Below are positions 12,330 to 24,200 of a stretch of DNA of 64,000 bases, piece after piece. The stretch lies in the NCBI GenBank assembly GCA_004794785.1, contig SJOL01008635.1, positions 933,272-997,271 on the forward strand, written 5' to 3'. This stretch comes from Opisthorchis felineus. Taxonomy: Eukaryota > Platyhelminthes > Trematoda > Opisthorchiida > Opisthorchiidae. Each line of letters opens with the position of its first letter. Position 1 is the stretch's first letter. Under the pieces are notes generated by a model. That model was given only the letters and a program-made list of their open reading frames with translations, made no database searches and was not told the origin of the DNA. The translations under genes were made by a program, and so were the position numbers.

Positions 12330-15300
12330 GTGAGTCTAGGCAGTTTATCACAGCTATTTCAAGAACCTTGAAGCCTGAGGGTAAAAAGACAAATGTTTAA
12401 TAAATCGGTAAGCCCCAGAAAATCTCTAAATTTCATTATCTCCTACAGAAATTTGCAAGAGAACGCAATGCATCTAGCATTGGCTTGGACGAGCTATTTT
12501 CAGGACTTCGTAATCATGCTTGTGTTTTCTATATTTTAACCCCTCTGGGGTGAAACAAGAATTGGAATCACAAAGGATTGCAACCATTTTGACGGTAGCG
12601 GAGAACACCTAGGGAGGGGATTGAGGGTTTTATAACGGTATCGTCCAAACATTTTACGCCAACTTACCAATCGGTGGATGCAACCAACCGGGTAAGGACA
12701 GTAGCGTTTGTACCAAAGTAGATTCTTTGTCAGCGATCAAATACGTATGACTCTCTATACTCTTCACTTGTGAGGCTTTGTTATACCATTTTCATGCATG
12801 GTCCAAAGTCAGAGTACGTGCAATCTTAGGAAAGTTATCACAGTTGTTCGCAAGCGAGAAGCAGGTTATTCAGGCTAAAACCCTGCTGCCTCAAAAGAAA
12901 GATGACAGAGGCTTTGGAGCAAATGTGCGATAAGTGTGTATTCTCACATAATAATCTAAAATAGGGAATGTCAGGAGGGACTAGGGTCATTGTTTGAGGG
13001 AGAAATAAGGCAACGTGACTATCGGTTGAGACGGGAATTTCCCACATAACTTGCGGTGGGCAAAACTTACTACCCTACAGCTCCACAATTTCACAGCTTA
13101 TGGTTTTTATTGGATAAGAAAGGTGCCGGATATTCTGATTTCTTCTGGGGCAGATTCCGGAGAAGCTATATTTCTATGGGTGCTCGGTGGTTCTTGTGGG
13201 GATTCAATTATTCTAGAGACCAAATAACAGTAGCCTCCTCAAGATGTGTTTGTTTCGGTGAACAGAGAGCGCACTGAGAGACAAAATGTACAGCAACATA
13301 GAGGCATAAACATTTGCTAACTTTATAAAAAAATATGCAAAACCCCCAAAAGATCACCCTCCAGAGAGTCTTTAAGTATATGTTCCAGTAATCTTATTCT
13401 ATAGCCTCGATACTTCCTTTGCCCATAAATTCGCTAAGGCCGCTGACTTTTTGTCTGACTCTTCTGCGATCCCATTGTGGTTTACATTTACCAATTTTTG
13501 GAATTGCATATTGCCATCTTGTTGGTGTCTCACCGGTTGTCTTCTGCATAGTTAGGGCAATCGCTGTAGCCTACCGAAATCGGTGCAATCATAAGTGGGG
13601 CTTTTATAGCCGCTGAAGCTTTGAGAACAGTGCGGGAACAAAACTCATTACGCGGCTGAATATCTGACGATCTGACCCGTTCAACATAAATTCAGGAGGG
13701 CACGATTGCCTCGTAGAAGTTGTGACAACACCGACACAGATTCGGATATAAATACTGGTCGTTCAATGTCGCGGATTTTATCCTGAAGCCAAACATGGCT
13801 TCAATGTTTAAGTTATAACAAAGTTGACATTGGAAAACTAAGCTACGCAAAACGGAGGAAAATACCACCCATATATTTCAAAAGAGCATCCTGTCGCAGC
13901 TCCACAACCGGTTCACACAAACTTGCAGATGATGAGAATGTGGTCTTTTGCAAAACGCGCCATTCTGATAGAAAGCAATAAACGCGTACACTCAAAGCAT
14001 ACGAAGGATATTAGGAGTGGCTGCATTTTTCAAATACGACCTCCAATGGTCAACAAACTGCTAACTGTTTAAAATGTTTCCTCCTTGGAGATATTTTTTT
14101 TGCAATGCACAGGCTGTTAGTCTTCATTGAGCACGCAAAATTCTGCATGTGCGTCGTCCTAAAATTAACGTTGGTCATAGGGGAATTTTTCGATTGCTGC
14201 ATTATTGATATTGGTGTATTCATGATGCTTTTCCACATCATTGTTTCCACAAGCAAGATGTTCGTTAAACGAAGAGGGAAACATTTTTTTGGCTAGTGTA
14301 GTGAAACCTGACCACACCGTGTAGTCATTTACTGTAGAGGCGCCGTTGCTTTTTACCAATTGAAAGCTTTGGAAATCGGTGTACTTTTACTGTCACATCG
14401 CTATCGGTTAACCCGGTGGGAGTCCAGATGCTGTTCATTATACCCGAGAAAATGCGCGGCAAATTGACGGTAGGTTTTTTGTAGTGCTAAAGTCGACATT
14501 ATTGATTGATTTGCTGAAGTCATTTCAGCTGACACGGCTACCATGTGTCAGTCAAAGCCGTAAACTGAAACTAGTACACTAGACATAAATTGAACGGTTA
14601 TAATAACGCATTGCTTTACATAAAAGAGAGGGGTGTTCCAGCAAGGAAGCATCAAAGTTTCAAGGAGACACTTGATGTTCTAGAACTGAAGACAAATATT
14701 GATCGTTGATCTGATTCATGAGGTTTTCCTCCACTGTATTATTAACTTCGACAATGTTCTTTTGTTATTTATGGCAAACGTGCAATGGGAATGTGAGGTA
14801 ACATTAAGTGACGCGGTTTCTTCCTTTGCACTGTGAAAGAAATGCTTTGCAGTTTGGAGGCAGTATTCATCCTTGTTTCTAATACACAAGTTTCAGCTTT
14901 GAATATCTGAACCGTAAACCAGTCAACACACGTACTAGGCCACAGTGCATCCAGCATCCAATAGACATCCTGCGGAAATCCAAAATTCGTTATATATATC
15001 CTCTTTACGATCCTTTTCCAGCTGGGCCTATGAAAAAGGTCGAATAACGGTGCCGGAGTGGCGCACGGTCATCCGCCCGGGGGACAACAATAATTTCCAA
15101 TTGTCACACTTCAAAACCTAGCCCGGAATCAGCTAATGGTCGACCCCTGTATGGGAAAAGTCTATCCGTCACGCAGTATAATTTCATTAACCGAAGAGCT
15201 TATTTGCGTGCAAGGCTTCCAGTGCAGTTGGTTCTTCTACCTGAAAGACATGTCTTGCGTGGCATGAAGATTATTCAACTTCGACATAAACAAACCTGCC

Positions 15301-18300
15301 TAGCTATCTGTCCAACATTCATCTTTTCACAAGTGTTACATTTTCTTGGATTTGATGACAGGATGGAAGTTTGATCTGATGTTTATTCCGGGTTTTTCCC
15401 ATAGTGACCAAATTACGATGGAATAACAGACATCGGATAGAATCCTGCCTTTTGCTTTCGTCACTCCTCGGGTTCAGTGAATATTAGTGAACAGTACAAC
15501 TAACGTTTGCAGCTTACGATACCACCGTCGTCAGCCAAAGCCTCCCAAATCATTTCATCATAATTTGGTTTAATTTAACCGTGCACTGTCAGAATTCTTA
15601 TGGAAGGTTGTTCTCATTCATGCCAGCACACCTGTGCAGACAATTAAAGTGAAGGAATGTACTAAACCTGAAAACAAAATGGCGAGTGCTTTATCATTTC
15701 AAGCTTTTCCAGGCATTCCCAAAACTTACCAGGAAAAACACAAATATCAGGTTCTTGTCAAAATAAGTCAACAAGATTTTGTGTGGCACTACCCCATTCC
15801 GTGGTTGTAGTTTTCAATACACACAGCTGGTTGTTACCACTGATGAACATTCTTCTCGATAAGCAGTATAATTATATTTAGGCCAGCAAAGCTTAGAGGG
15901 CCGAACAACTTTTTGCAGTGTCCCGCCACAGGTATATAGTGTACATGGTATTGAGGATTATTGATACAGGTGGTCTAACCATGTTTGCGGGAATATGTTT
16001 GCGGACCTGGTTCAAAGTACTGGTGCGCTGCTGATACACAGGGACGAGATGAAAGTTTGGAGGAGTTTCAGGCTGTAATTAGTCAATTCAATTCAAACAG
16101 TCCATCGTATTACTTCTAAATTACTTGTGTTGTTCGCATGATCAGTTTGTTTCATCTTAAATTCCCAAACTGTTTTGTTAGATTGTTGTGAGGCATGAAG
16201 CATCTGACATTTAAATGCGCTTCCGCTTTAAGTTCGTCTCTTGTTCATTCACCAAGTAAACCCCAGAATGTCTCGTCATGTCCTGCTTTTTGAGCGAAGT
16301 TTTGGTGTATTCAAGTTGGGCTTTAAGTTGGATACAGTTTATTTCTTCAGATGGGGGGATGAACATTCATAACAAAAATGTTATTTCTAAAAGTAGCATA
16401 TACTCTTTACAGATTCACTGCGGGTACAAGTTTGAAATGCTGAGAAGGCACTATCAGTTTTAAATGAATAGCTTGCTTGCGTTGTTGAACGGATTGCTCT
16501 TCTTAAACAGTACGCCCTCCACATTTCAACTTCGTGTAGGACTACCGTGTGTCAACTAGGTAGAAATTCTTGGTGGCAAAACTAGGTGGGACGGGTTTCA
16601 TGAATGTTATTTAACGGTTTCGACGTCGAATATTAAGTTATCCAAGTAGAATCAGATTCCCCCATCTCGCAATGGGAAAATCGGTTTGCAGTGGAATGAG
16701 TTGGCTGTTCTTACGTTTGGAGGGGCTACGACTAGTTTTAAGACGTTTCATGTGGGGCGATTTTCTTGTGCTTGAAATAAGCATTGGATTGAGCAAATCA
16801 TTTAGATTAGATTCGCTCAAAGTGCCTCCTCTAAGGTATAAAAAATGAACAATTAGGCTAAGTGCTCGGACCAACTGTGCCAGGTAGCCTGAGTAGTTTT
16901 ACCTGCATAACACGTGGGACAAAATGATTTGATGAACAAGGCATAGTCTATAAAAGCCAGGACGGTTCCTCTAACGCAGATTGGCTGCTTCTCATTTATT
17001 GTCATATTGTTATTATCACCAACCACAGAAATTTTACTACATAATGTGTGATTTGACCTTTAAGTGATGAGCAGCTGCAAATTACTTAAAACATCGAAAG
17101 CTCGACCGATCAATGGATGGCTGTTTAACGTATGTAGATACATTGGGACTTCATCACCTGTTCTCTACAAACTGGCTTTGTCTCTCTAACGCAAATCAAC
17201 GTCCGGAGATATTATTATAAACGCACACTTTTGTACAATAAACATGTAGTTGGTGGACAAGGTGTGCGGAAACAGTTTCTTTGAGGTTTGCAAAAATGGA
17301 CTTGTGTGCTTTTGTACGTTACAAGGACAAGGTGGTTGTCAAGCCGAATTCAGTATGGTCGCAAAGATGAATGTGGCTGTCTTTTTGATCCAAAGGATTA
17401 CGGAGCTTCCAGGTCGGCCTGATTGAATTGTGGAAGTAGCTGTCAATCACTCGCTTTGACATGATGATCTAAAATGAATGAATAAAAGCTGTTCACTTGG
17501 TGAAATAAAAGTACAGTAGACCATGCACCAGGAGACCTCCAAATCGTACCCAATATCTAACCAGCTCACTATGGATATGGTGTGCATTTTAATGCAACTA
17601 AGAGTTTAAGGTTGCTTTGGCTCCTTTACTTCGCTCGTCGTCAGAGGAGATAATGTTTGTCGAGAGTTTCGGAAGTGCTACCTTTTGAAAATATTTTGCC
17701 AATAATTAGAATGAACAACATCAATTTACACAAGTTTGCTAATGAGGTCTACCTAGATGGAACCAGCTAAAATGGAAATTAATGAGTTCGTGTTCGCAAA
17801 ACAACTTATTGAGAACTGACTCCTATCCATCATCATGATCATCATTAACATCAACACCATGCGAGAACAGTGGTGCTTCGCTGCCATACAATCATATCAG
17901 TCCTTTAGTAAAGCCATGTAATGGAGAGAAGAAATAATAGGGGCATGGGGGACTTAAGGCTAGCTTAGATTCCGCCACTCCAAATTAGGTACTAAAACAG
18001 CATTGTTCTCGGCAGGCAGTAACTCGGCATGCAAAACAGATGGCCCAAAAAACTTAGTTTGCGGTACTGAATGCAGTGTTTGCAGAAGGTACACTCTGCA
18101 TCAACAGAAATCCGTCTCCCGATCCCTTCATTGCAAATTCGCTAGTTCCCACCGCTGCCACCCATACCTCTCAGACATCAGTGGTGTAACGGTGGGTGCT
18201 ACTGATGAGGCATGCGAGTAGTATGTGTGTTCTCGTAACTTCGCCTTGATCTAATGGAGGGTGGGATTTATTACGGAATTTGTGGAACTACTTTGCAGTT

Positions 18301-18481
18301 TTTGCTTACAATTGTGCGATAGTCAATGAATATCCAGGAGAGTTAAAGAAGACGCGTTCGAGAAGAAGATGGATATTCCGTATTTAAAAACAACATGCAA
18401 ATGAGAGTTCAACCTTCCTGTCCAATAGTCTGTAACCGTTTAGTTGGCGTTTTCTAATAAACAACTCTGCAGCGAAGGGCT
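12330..18481. other. Non-coding stretch, nothing recognised
   Basis: Only short frames on both strands. No repeat or ribozyme core was found. One 24-nt segment next to a GTAAGT donor on the minus strand near 15730 is too short to assess. It may be intronic or intergenic. Confidence 0.5.
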
Positions 18482-18665
18482 TTACTCCTTACAGTGGTAG
18501 AAGACCTGAAGCTGTTTCAGGTCCGCCACCCGGAATGGCCAACTTTCGCGGACGTACGACAATACACTCAACACTGTACTATGATAAGCGAGTCCTATGG
18601 AACACAGTAAGATAGCTTTTTGACGCCAAATTAGCAAAATCAGTGAAACGAATTCGGGTTTACGA
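18482..18665 (-). mobile_element. LINE 3' fragment (RT C-terminal part)
   Basis: A 5'-truncated scrap of the same kind of LINE as at 42045-44640. The minus-strand frame shows a block like LIWRQKAILL, then AYHSTVLSVLSYVRESWPF and RVADLKQLQVFYHC, matching the family pattern of an RT C-terminus (YGCESWP ... RVED..RLQVFDHRC) with several replacements. A stop follows two residues later. Length is about 180 bp. It lies just 3' of the candidate terminal exon at 18916-19139. Confidence 0.7.
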
Positions 18666-18915
18666 GATTCGTGCATCCACTTAATATGTCACATTGCCGC
18701 CGGGGCTAATGCAAGACCCAGGATACATATACTGTTCCTAAACATCTGGTGTATGCTTGAATATTTAGAGGTATATCCAAACGCTGTACATCCTGTAGTG
18801 GGGCTTTGCGCTCCACTTACTCGTTGGAATCACTATTCATCTGTTGAGGCAAAACGTGGATCTTTTAAGCTTTTGTCCTTGAAATCCTAGGTGACGTTGG
18901 CGGTACCCTTCCACA

Positions 18916-19139
18916 TTAAGGATTGAACACGTTTTCTGCACGTAAACTACGTGAGTTTGCGCAGATTAGACCATTTAGTGGTGGATCATTCATCAAACGG
19001 TCGGGGTAACTTGAGGTATTGAATGGGTATATTAAACTAGTGCGCTCCTTCTGTGGATAAATTTGTGTTTCAGAAGAATTGAATTCCAGGAGAAGAATAT
19101 AACTGGTAGGTCCCTCAGGATTTTTAATCAGAGACAATA
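18916..19139 (-). CDS. Candidate terminal exon of a minus-strand gene crossing the duplicated block
   Basis: 224 nt, two bases plus 73 residues and TAA. Protein-like text such as EGPTSYILLLEFNSS and RLMNDPPLNGLICANS. The acceptor (TTATAAAAGCAAG) is weak. It is phase-compatible with 19702-19749, which is itself phase-compatible with 19950-20013. No poly(A) signal was found; a LINE scrap follows. Unknown product. Confidence 0.27.
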
Positions 19140-19701
19140 CTTGCTTTTATAAGCATACTTAAATGTTATACTCTCTTAAAAGAAACAATGCATCTATTGA
19201 GTTTAATTATTCCCCAACCTCAAACAACTTCAAGCTGGGCTCAATATACGCTCAGTAGGGACTACAATTGTATGTTGGAAAAGGGTAACCAGCACATCAT
19301 AAAATGCTATTAGTGGATCACTTAAATAAAGTGAACATCAAACGCAATATCAATTATTGATAGAAGGCTAAACGAAGGACATGTAGCTTTTGGGCTGTGA
19401 AAAAGTCAGGAAGAAAGCTATCGGAGGCTGCTGATATTAACAGCTGAGTGACGGACAAACAACAGTCGAAGTATGACTCCAATACGCCACACACATTTAC
19501 ACAACCTAACAATCTTCAACACATCCAGCAATTATTTTTGGAAGGATACTAGAGGGCTTAGTTCTCCTTTTGGACGCCACGGTATCGCAGATAACGATAG
19601 CAGATACGAATCTCCACGAAGACATATTGAATAATAAACACGCATCTAACAACCGTTGGCTTCTTCTACAGACCGAAGTCTAACAGCATTAAAATACTCA
19701 C

Positions 19702-19749
19702 CATTTAGCGGTGTACGGTTATTAGAAGGTCTTTGTGGTCTCTTTCGAC
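19702..19749 (-). CDS. Candidate internal exon (second copy at 20803-20850)
   Basis: 48 nt with a strong acceptor (CTCTTTTCTCTTCAAAATATCAG) and the donor AATG|GTGAGT. Reads RKRPQRPSNNRTPLN. In the other copy of the duplicated block the peptide is RKRPQKSSNNRTPLN: three substitutions, two of them replacing an amino acid. That is no slower than the surrounding non-coding sequence, which weakens the coding call. Confidence 0.24.
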
Positions 19750-19949
19750 CTGATATTTTGAAGAGAAAAGAGAACGCTGAGCTCTATTTATGTTGTTATA
19801 AATCTTTCAGAGCTGACTGGGTAGAGTGCTTCAAAGTAACTTAGTACGCTTAGTTCGTCAGGCTTACTTGGAGTGTAATCGCATGAAGGTATAATTATAT
19901 TACTTGACTACATTTCCAAAGTAGCCTGTATCCATGACTAGTCCATTAC

Positions 19950-20013
19950 CTGGAAAACCAAAGATGGTACATGGCAAATTGTTCTCTCGAAGTGCATTTC
20001 CTCCTAGTGCAAA
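19950..20013 (-). CDS. Candidate internal exon (second copy at 21051-21114)
   Basis: 64 nt, ending at TTTTCCAG|GTAATG. Reads FALGGNALRENNLPCTIFGF plus Pro and one base. The other copy differs by one silent and one replacement (Leu to Phe) change. The acceptor (CAACAAGCTAG) is ordinary. Joins 19702-19749 in phase. Low confidence for lack of constraint between copies. Confidence 0.22.
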
Positions 20014-20185
20014 CTAGCTTGTTGCCGTCTCGAACAGCATTCAACATTCAGTGTGAAAACCAGTTCTAATCTAGCTGCGTTGAGACGCAGTCATAAAAAC
20101 CCAAGTTGGCTCCACAGACTGCATATGGTTCTCATTCCTGATGAAGAGTAACTAGCTAGATAACCGAATTTTCAACAAAAGCAGC

Positions 20186-20360
20186 NNNNNNNNNNNNNNN
20201 NNNNNNNNNNNNNNNNNNNNNNNNNNNNNNNNNNNNNNNNNNNNNNNNNNNNNNNNNNNNNNNNNNNNNNNNNNNNNNNNNNNNNNNNNNNNNNNNNNNN
20301 NNNNNNNNNNNNNNNNNNNNNNNNNNNNNNNNNNNNNNNNNNNNNNNNNNNNNNNNNNNN
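20186..20360. other. Assembly gap (175 N)
   Basis: A run of N separates two copies of the same 926-bp sequence. The gap length is probably arbitrary or inferred from paired reads. Confidence 0.99.
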
Positions 20361-21286
20361 GACTACAATTGTATGTTGGAAAAGGGTAACCAGCACATCA
20401 TGAAATGTTATTAGTGGATCACTTAAATAAAGTGAACATCAAACGCAATACCAATTATTGATAGAAGGCTAAACGAAGGTCATGTAGCTTTTGGGCTGTG
20501 AAAAAGTCAGGAAGAGGGCTATCGGAGGCTGCTGATATTAACAGCTTAGTGACGGACAAACAACAGTCCAAGTATGACTCCAATACGCCCCACACATTTA
20601 CACAACCTAACAATCTTCAACACATCCAGCAATTATTTTTGGAGGGATACTAGAGAGCTTAGTTCTCCTTTTAGATGCCACGGTATCGCAGATAACGATA
20701 GCAGATACGAATCTCCACGAAGACATATTGAATAATAAACACGCATCTAACAACCGTTGACTTCTTCTACAGACCGAAGTCTAACAGCATTAAAATACTC
20801 ACCATTTAGCGGTGTACGGTTATTAGAAGATTTCTGTGGTCTCTTTCGACCTGGTATTTTGAAGAGAAAAGAGAACGCTGAGCTCTATTTATGTTGTTAT
20901 AAATCTTTCAGAGCTGACTGGGTAGAGTGCGCCAAAGTAACTTAATACGCTTAGTTCGTCAGGCTTACTTGGAATGTGATAGCATGAAGGTATAATTATA
21001 TTACTTGACTACATTTCCAAAGTAGCCTGTATCCATGACTAGTCCATTACCTGGAAAACCAAAGATGGTACATGGCAAATTGTTCTCTCGAAATGCATTT
21101 CCTCCCAGTGCAAACTAGCTTGTTGCCGTCTCGCACAGCATTTAACATTCAGTGTGAAAACCAGTTCTAATCTAGCTGCGTTGAGACGCAGTCATAAAAA
21201 CCCAAGTTGGCTCCACAGACTGCATATGGTTCTCATTCCTGATGAAGAGTAACTAGCTAGATAACCGAATTTTCAACAAAAGCAGC
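20361..21286. repeat. 926-bp duplicated block, right copy (starts at the N gap)
   Basis: Second copy of 19260-20185, offset 1101 bases. It continues without break into unique sequence at 21287. If the two copies are haplotypes of one locus, the real sequence joins 19259 to one copy and then to 21287, and the gap does not exist. A true tandem duplication with divergence cannot be excluded from sequence alone. Confidence 0.95.
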
Positions 21287-24200
21287 CAATAGAATGGCTT
21301 ATTTGTAATACCAAAAGTTGTGAAATCCACCTTAGAGTTTTAGTTTCGATGTGTCCAGTCTGGTTTTCGAGCCGAAGCTAGAAAACCTGCGAAGATTGAG
21401 GTGTCAATGGCTCAGCACACCTATCACCAAGTATGTTTGTAGTTCACGTGATACAGATCAACGGGGGATATTCTCCATACCAATCTGAACCATCCACACC
21501 ATCTGTCCGTAATATAGAGTACCAGTTATGCTGCCGTTTCTTGTGGTCTTACATGGAAGACATACATGTGGTAGAATGCGCGGTAGAAAAAAATGCAGAG
21601 TATAATGAAATTATCAGGAAAACAGCCGGGCCAAAGGTCAAATCACAGGTCTGCATCGTCAAAAGGAATCACATGTTTGTGCCCCTTGAATTTGGGATGG
21701 AGATCGCTTGTTTCAGTCAAAGATACATGATGAGACACTACGAAGCTAGTCGCAATCTGTCAACAATGGTCCATCCGCCAGTTGGTATCATCAAAATCTA
21801 CTAAATCTACTGAGCATTTTAGTTGTTGTTTCTTAAGTTTACTGTCACTGATCATATGGGGCATAATTCGTGCACTCTTAGTTCAAACCGGTAAACATAA
21901 GGATATTATTCTTCTCCCAAATGTCATGCAAGTGCAGTTTGTTTGCAAAACCCTATCTTAGCGGAGATTTTGTCCTGTCAGTGAGGATAAACTATGCTGA
22001 AAAGCCATGATGCACTGTTTCACCGTCTCACTCATATTGGGAGTCATCAGCAATGAACATCTGACGAAGCTCAAGAATGACTCTTTTGGGGAGCATTTTA
22101 AAACTTAATGGTTCTCCACGAGTTTTACGACATTGCAAACTGCTGATGATTCACACTAGTGAGAAGACAGATGGACGGTCCTCCTTGGCTCATGATTATC
22201 AAATAATGGCAAAATCTCTACTGGAAAATCCAAAAGCTCCTCACTCTACCAATGGGTGGTGGATCCATCTTGAGCTATTATCATGCGGGAAGGCGGAGAC
22301 CTAGTAGGAATGCCTACTGGAAGCTGGCGGCATACAATTGAAGTCGGTATGTAATATTCCTTCTGAGACTGATGGAAACTGTCAGACACTTCACCATCAA
22401 TTCAGTCACCAGCTTTTTGCCCACAAGGTAGGTGTATCCATCGAATTTTCAAGAAACGTATTCTGTGCTTGCACACAAAATTTAAGCCAAACAATCGAAT
22501 TTGATTGCGTTAGTGGAGGCTGCCGACAAAAAGTGTTTCCTGATACTCACCAGAGAGATGTACTAAACATAGGTCGTCTCTCATTTATATTCGTATGCAC
22601 TTCCACTATATGACTGCATCACGAAAAATACCGGGAAGTATGTCGACAAAAAAGCATGTGTAAGGTAACTGGAAGTGGTTTGACAGAACTGATAATGTTG
22701 ATAGCTACCAATCGACATGAAGATGGCTATATGATTTGTGGTGGAACCCACTCAAGACCGAATATGTCTAACTTACACACTGATTTCCGGGACGCTGTTA
22801 TGGAGAAGGTGCTGGGGCACTATAAAGTTGCCGTGAAAATTGTAAACAAATATATAGATAAAGTGAAAATTTTAGAAGCATTTTAACGTGGGAAACGCCG
22901 AATATTGACTAACACACCAGTTATACTCAGAAGTTCCTCCGATTTCTGGAGTCTTTTGAGAGACCTGACCCCCAGGACTAGAACGAATGTTAAGATTTCC
23001 TGTCTGAGCTCACAGGCAAACACCATGATTACGGGACAACATTTTATACACAAGATAATTCGTAAAGCCAGTTCAACTCAGTTACTGTCAAGACCGTAAC
23101 CTGTCTCCAAACGCCAGAGAAGAACAACAGTCACGCCTAATCATCCAAGCTCCGTTCGGATGTTGCACTTAACTACATTCAAAATGAGTCATGTTCCGTT
23201 CGTTACACATGAAACCACATCAAAACCTTACAGTTCAAGAGTGATAGCTGAGAAAGTGGAATTACAGCAATGATATTGATTTGCACCTCGGAACTTTTCA
23301 AATTTGTTATGTAAATCTGTGCCACGCACTTCAGAAAATAAAGATGAAGTAGTAAACGGTCAGTTAACTTCAGGAAATGCAGTTGATTCCCATGCGAATC
23401 AATCGGAAAGGATTTGCAGTGCACGTATCTGTTGAGTGGGAGGAAACAACGAAGGAAGAACTGTTTTAAACTCTGGCTGTGCGCGTTCAGATCACGTGTC
23501 CATCGGCAGATAGATTTGCCAATAAACAGTGGATTTTTCTGTAAGCTGAGTAAACCTCTATAAGCTATGGACCCATAAAGAATAAGCGAAGCAAGAAACA
23601 AGGAAATTGTTTGGGGGCCAATATATGACCATGCAGCTAGTTGAGCCTGGACACCAAAGCATAGACTACTCGCATGCTTCATTGTAGCATCCACCGTTAC
23701 ATGGGTAAGGCTCAGTCTACGCTGATGGCCGGTATACAACTAACAAATGTCCTATCTTTGATGGAAGTATTCACTAGCGCAAAATGACCACCCATTTACT
23801 GCATAGTCAGACATGCTGTCTTACTTCCAGTGTTTGAAAAATTAGACACTCCATCACGAGGGGCTGCTTAGGCGCCTGAGAGCATAAATATTGCAAGAGC
23901 ACAAGTTCAGTCAATATACTCGGATAATTTATTGGAATTGAAAAGCGGTCAATTTCAATTGGAAAATATTCTGGGTTCACGGTAGAACGGCCGCTTAATC
24001 AAGTTTGTCAACTTTGTAAGTTAAAAGCGGAAAAAGTGGAACACAAGCTCCCAATGGTAAGTGCGAGGCAGTGGGCGCAAACGTACAGTTGATGACTTTC
24101 TCAGGTGCTTGGCCCAGAGCAAGACATTGCCATGTGTTATAACTGAAAACCTTAGCATTTATAGCAATATCCCCATTTTCGGGATTTGGCTGTAGACTTC

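Larger units (their letters stand above)
19260..20185. repeat. 926-bp duplicated block, left copy (ends at the N gap)
   Basis: Identical in length and about 97 percent identical (about 28 substitutions counted by eye, no indels) to 20361-21286. This copy ends exactly at the first N; the other begins exactly at the last N. That geometry is expected when two contigs overlap at their ends but were not merged, for example through heterozygosity. A short frame at 19656-19844 differs between copies mostly by amino-acid-changing substitutions, which argues against it being coding. Confidence 0.95.

Noticed and set aside
18182..18230. CTGATGA at 18202-18208 as a further hammerhead core.
   Set aside because: No helix II followed by GAA and no pairing flanks. 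Other CTGATGA/CTGACGA occurrences in the window failed the same test.
19656..19844. 62-codon plus-strand ORF repeated at 20757-20945.
   Set aside because: Substitutions between the two copies are mostly amino-acid-changing, as expected for non-coding DNA; the repetition comes from the duplicated contig end.
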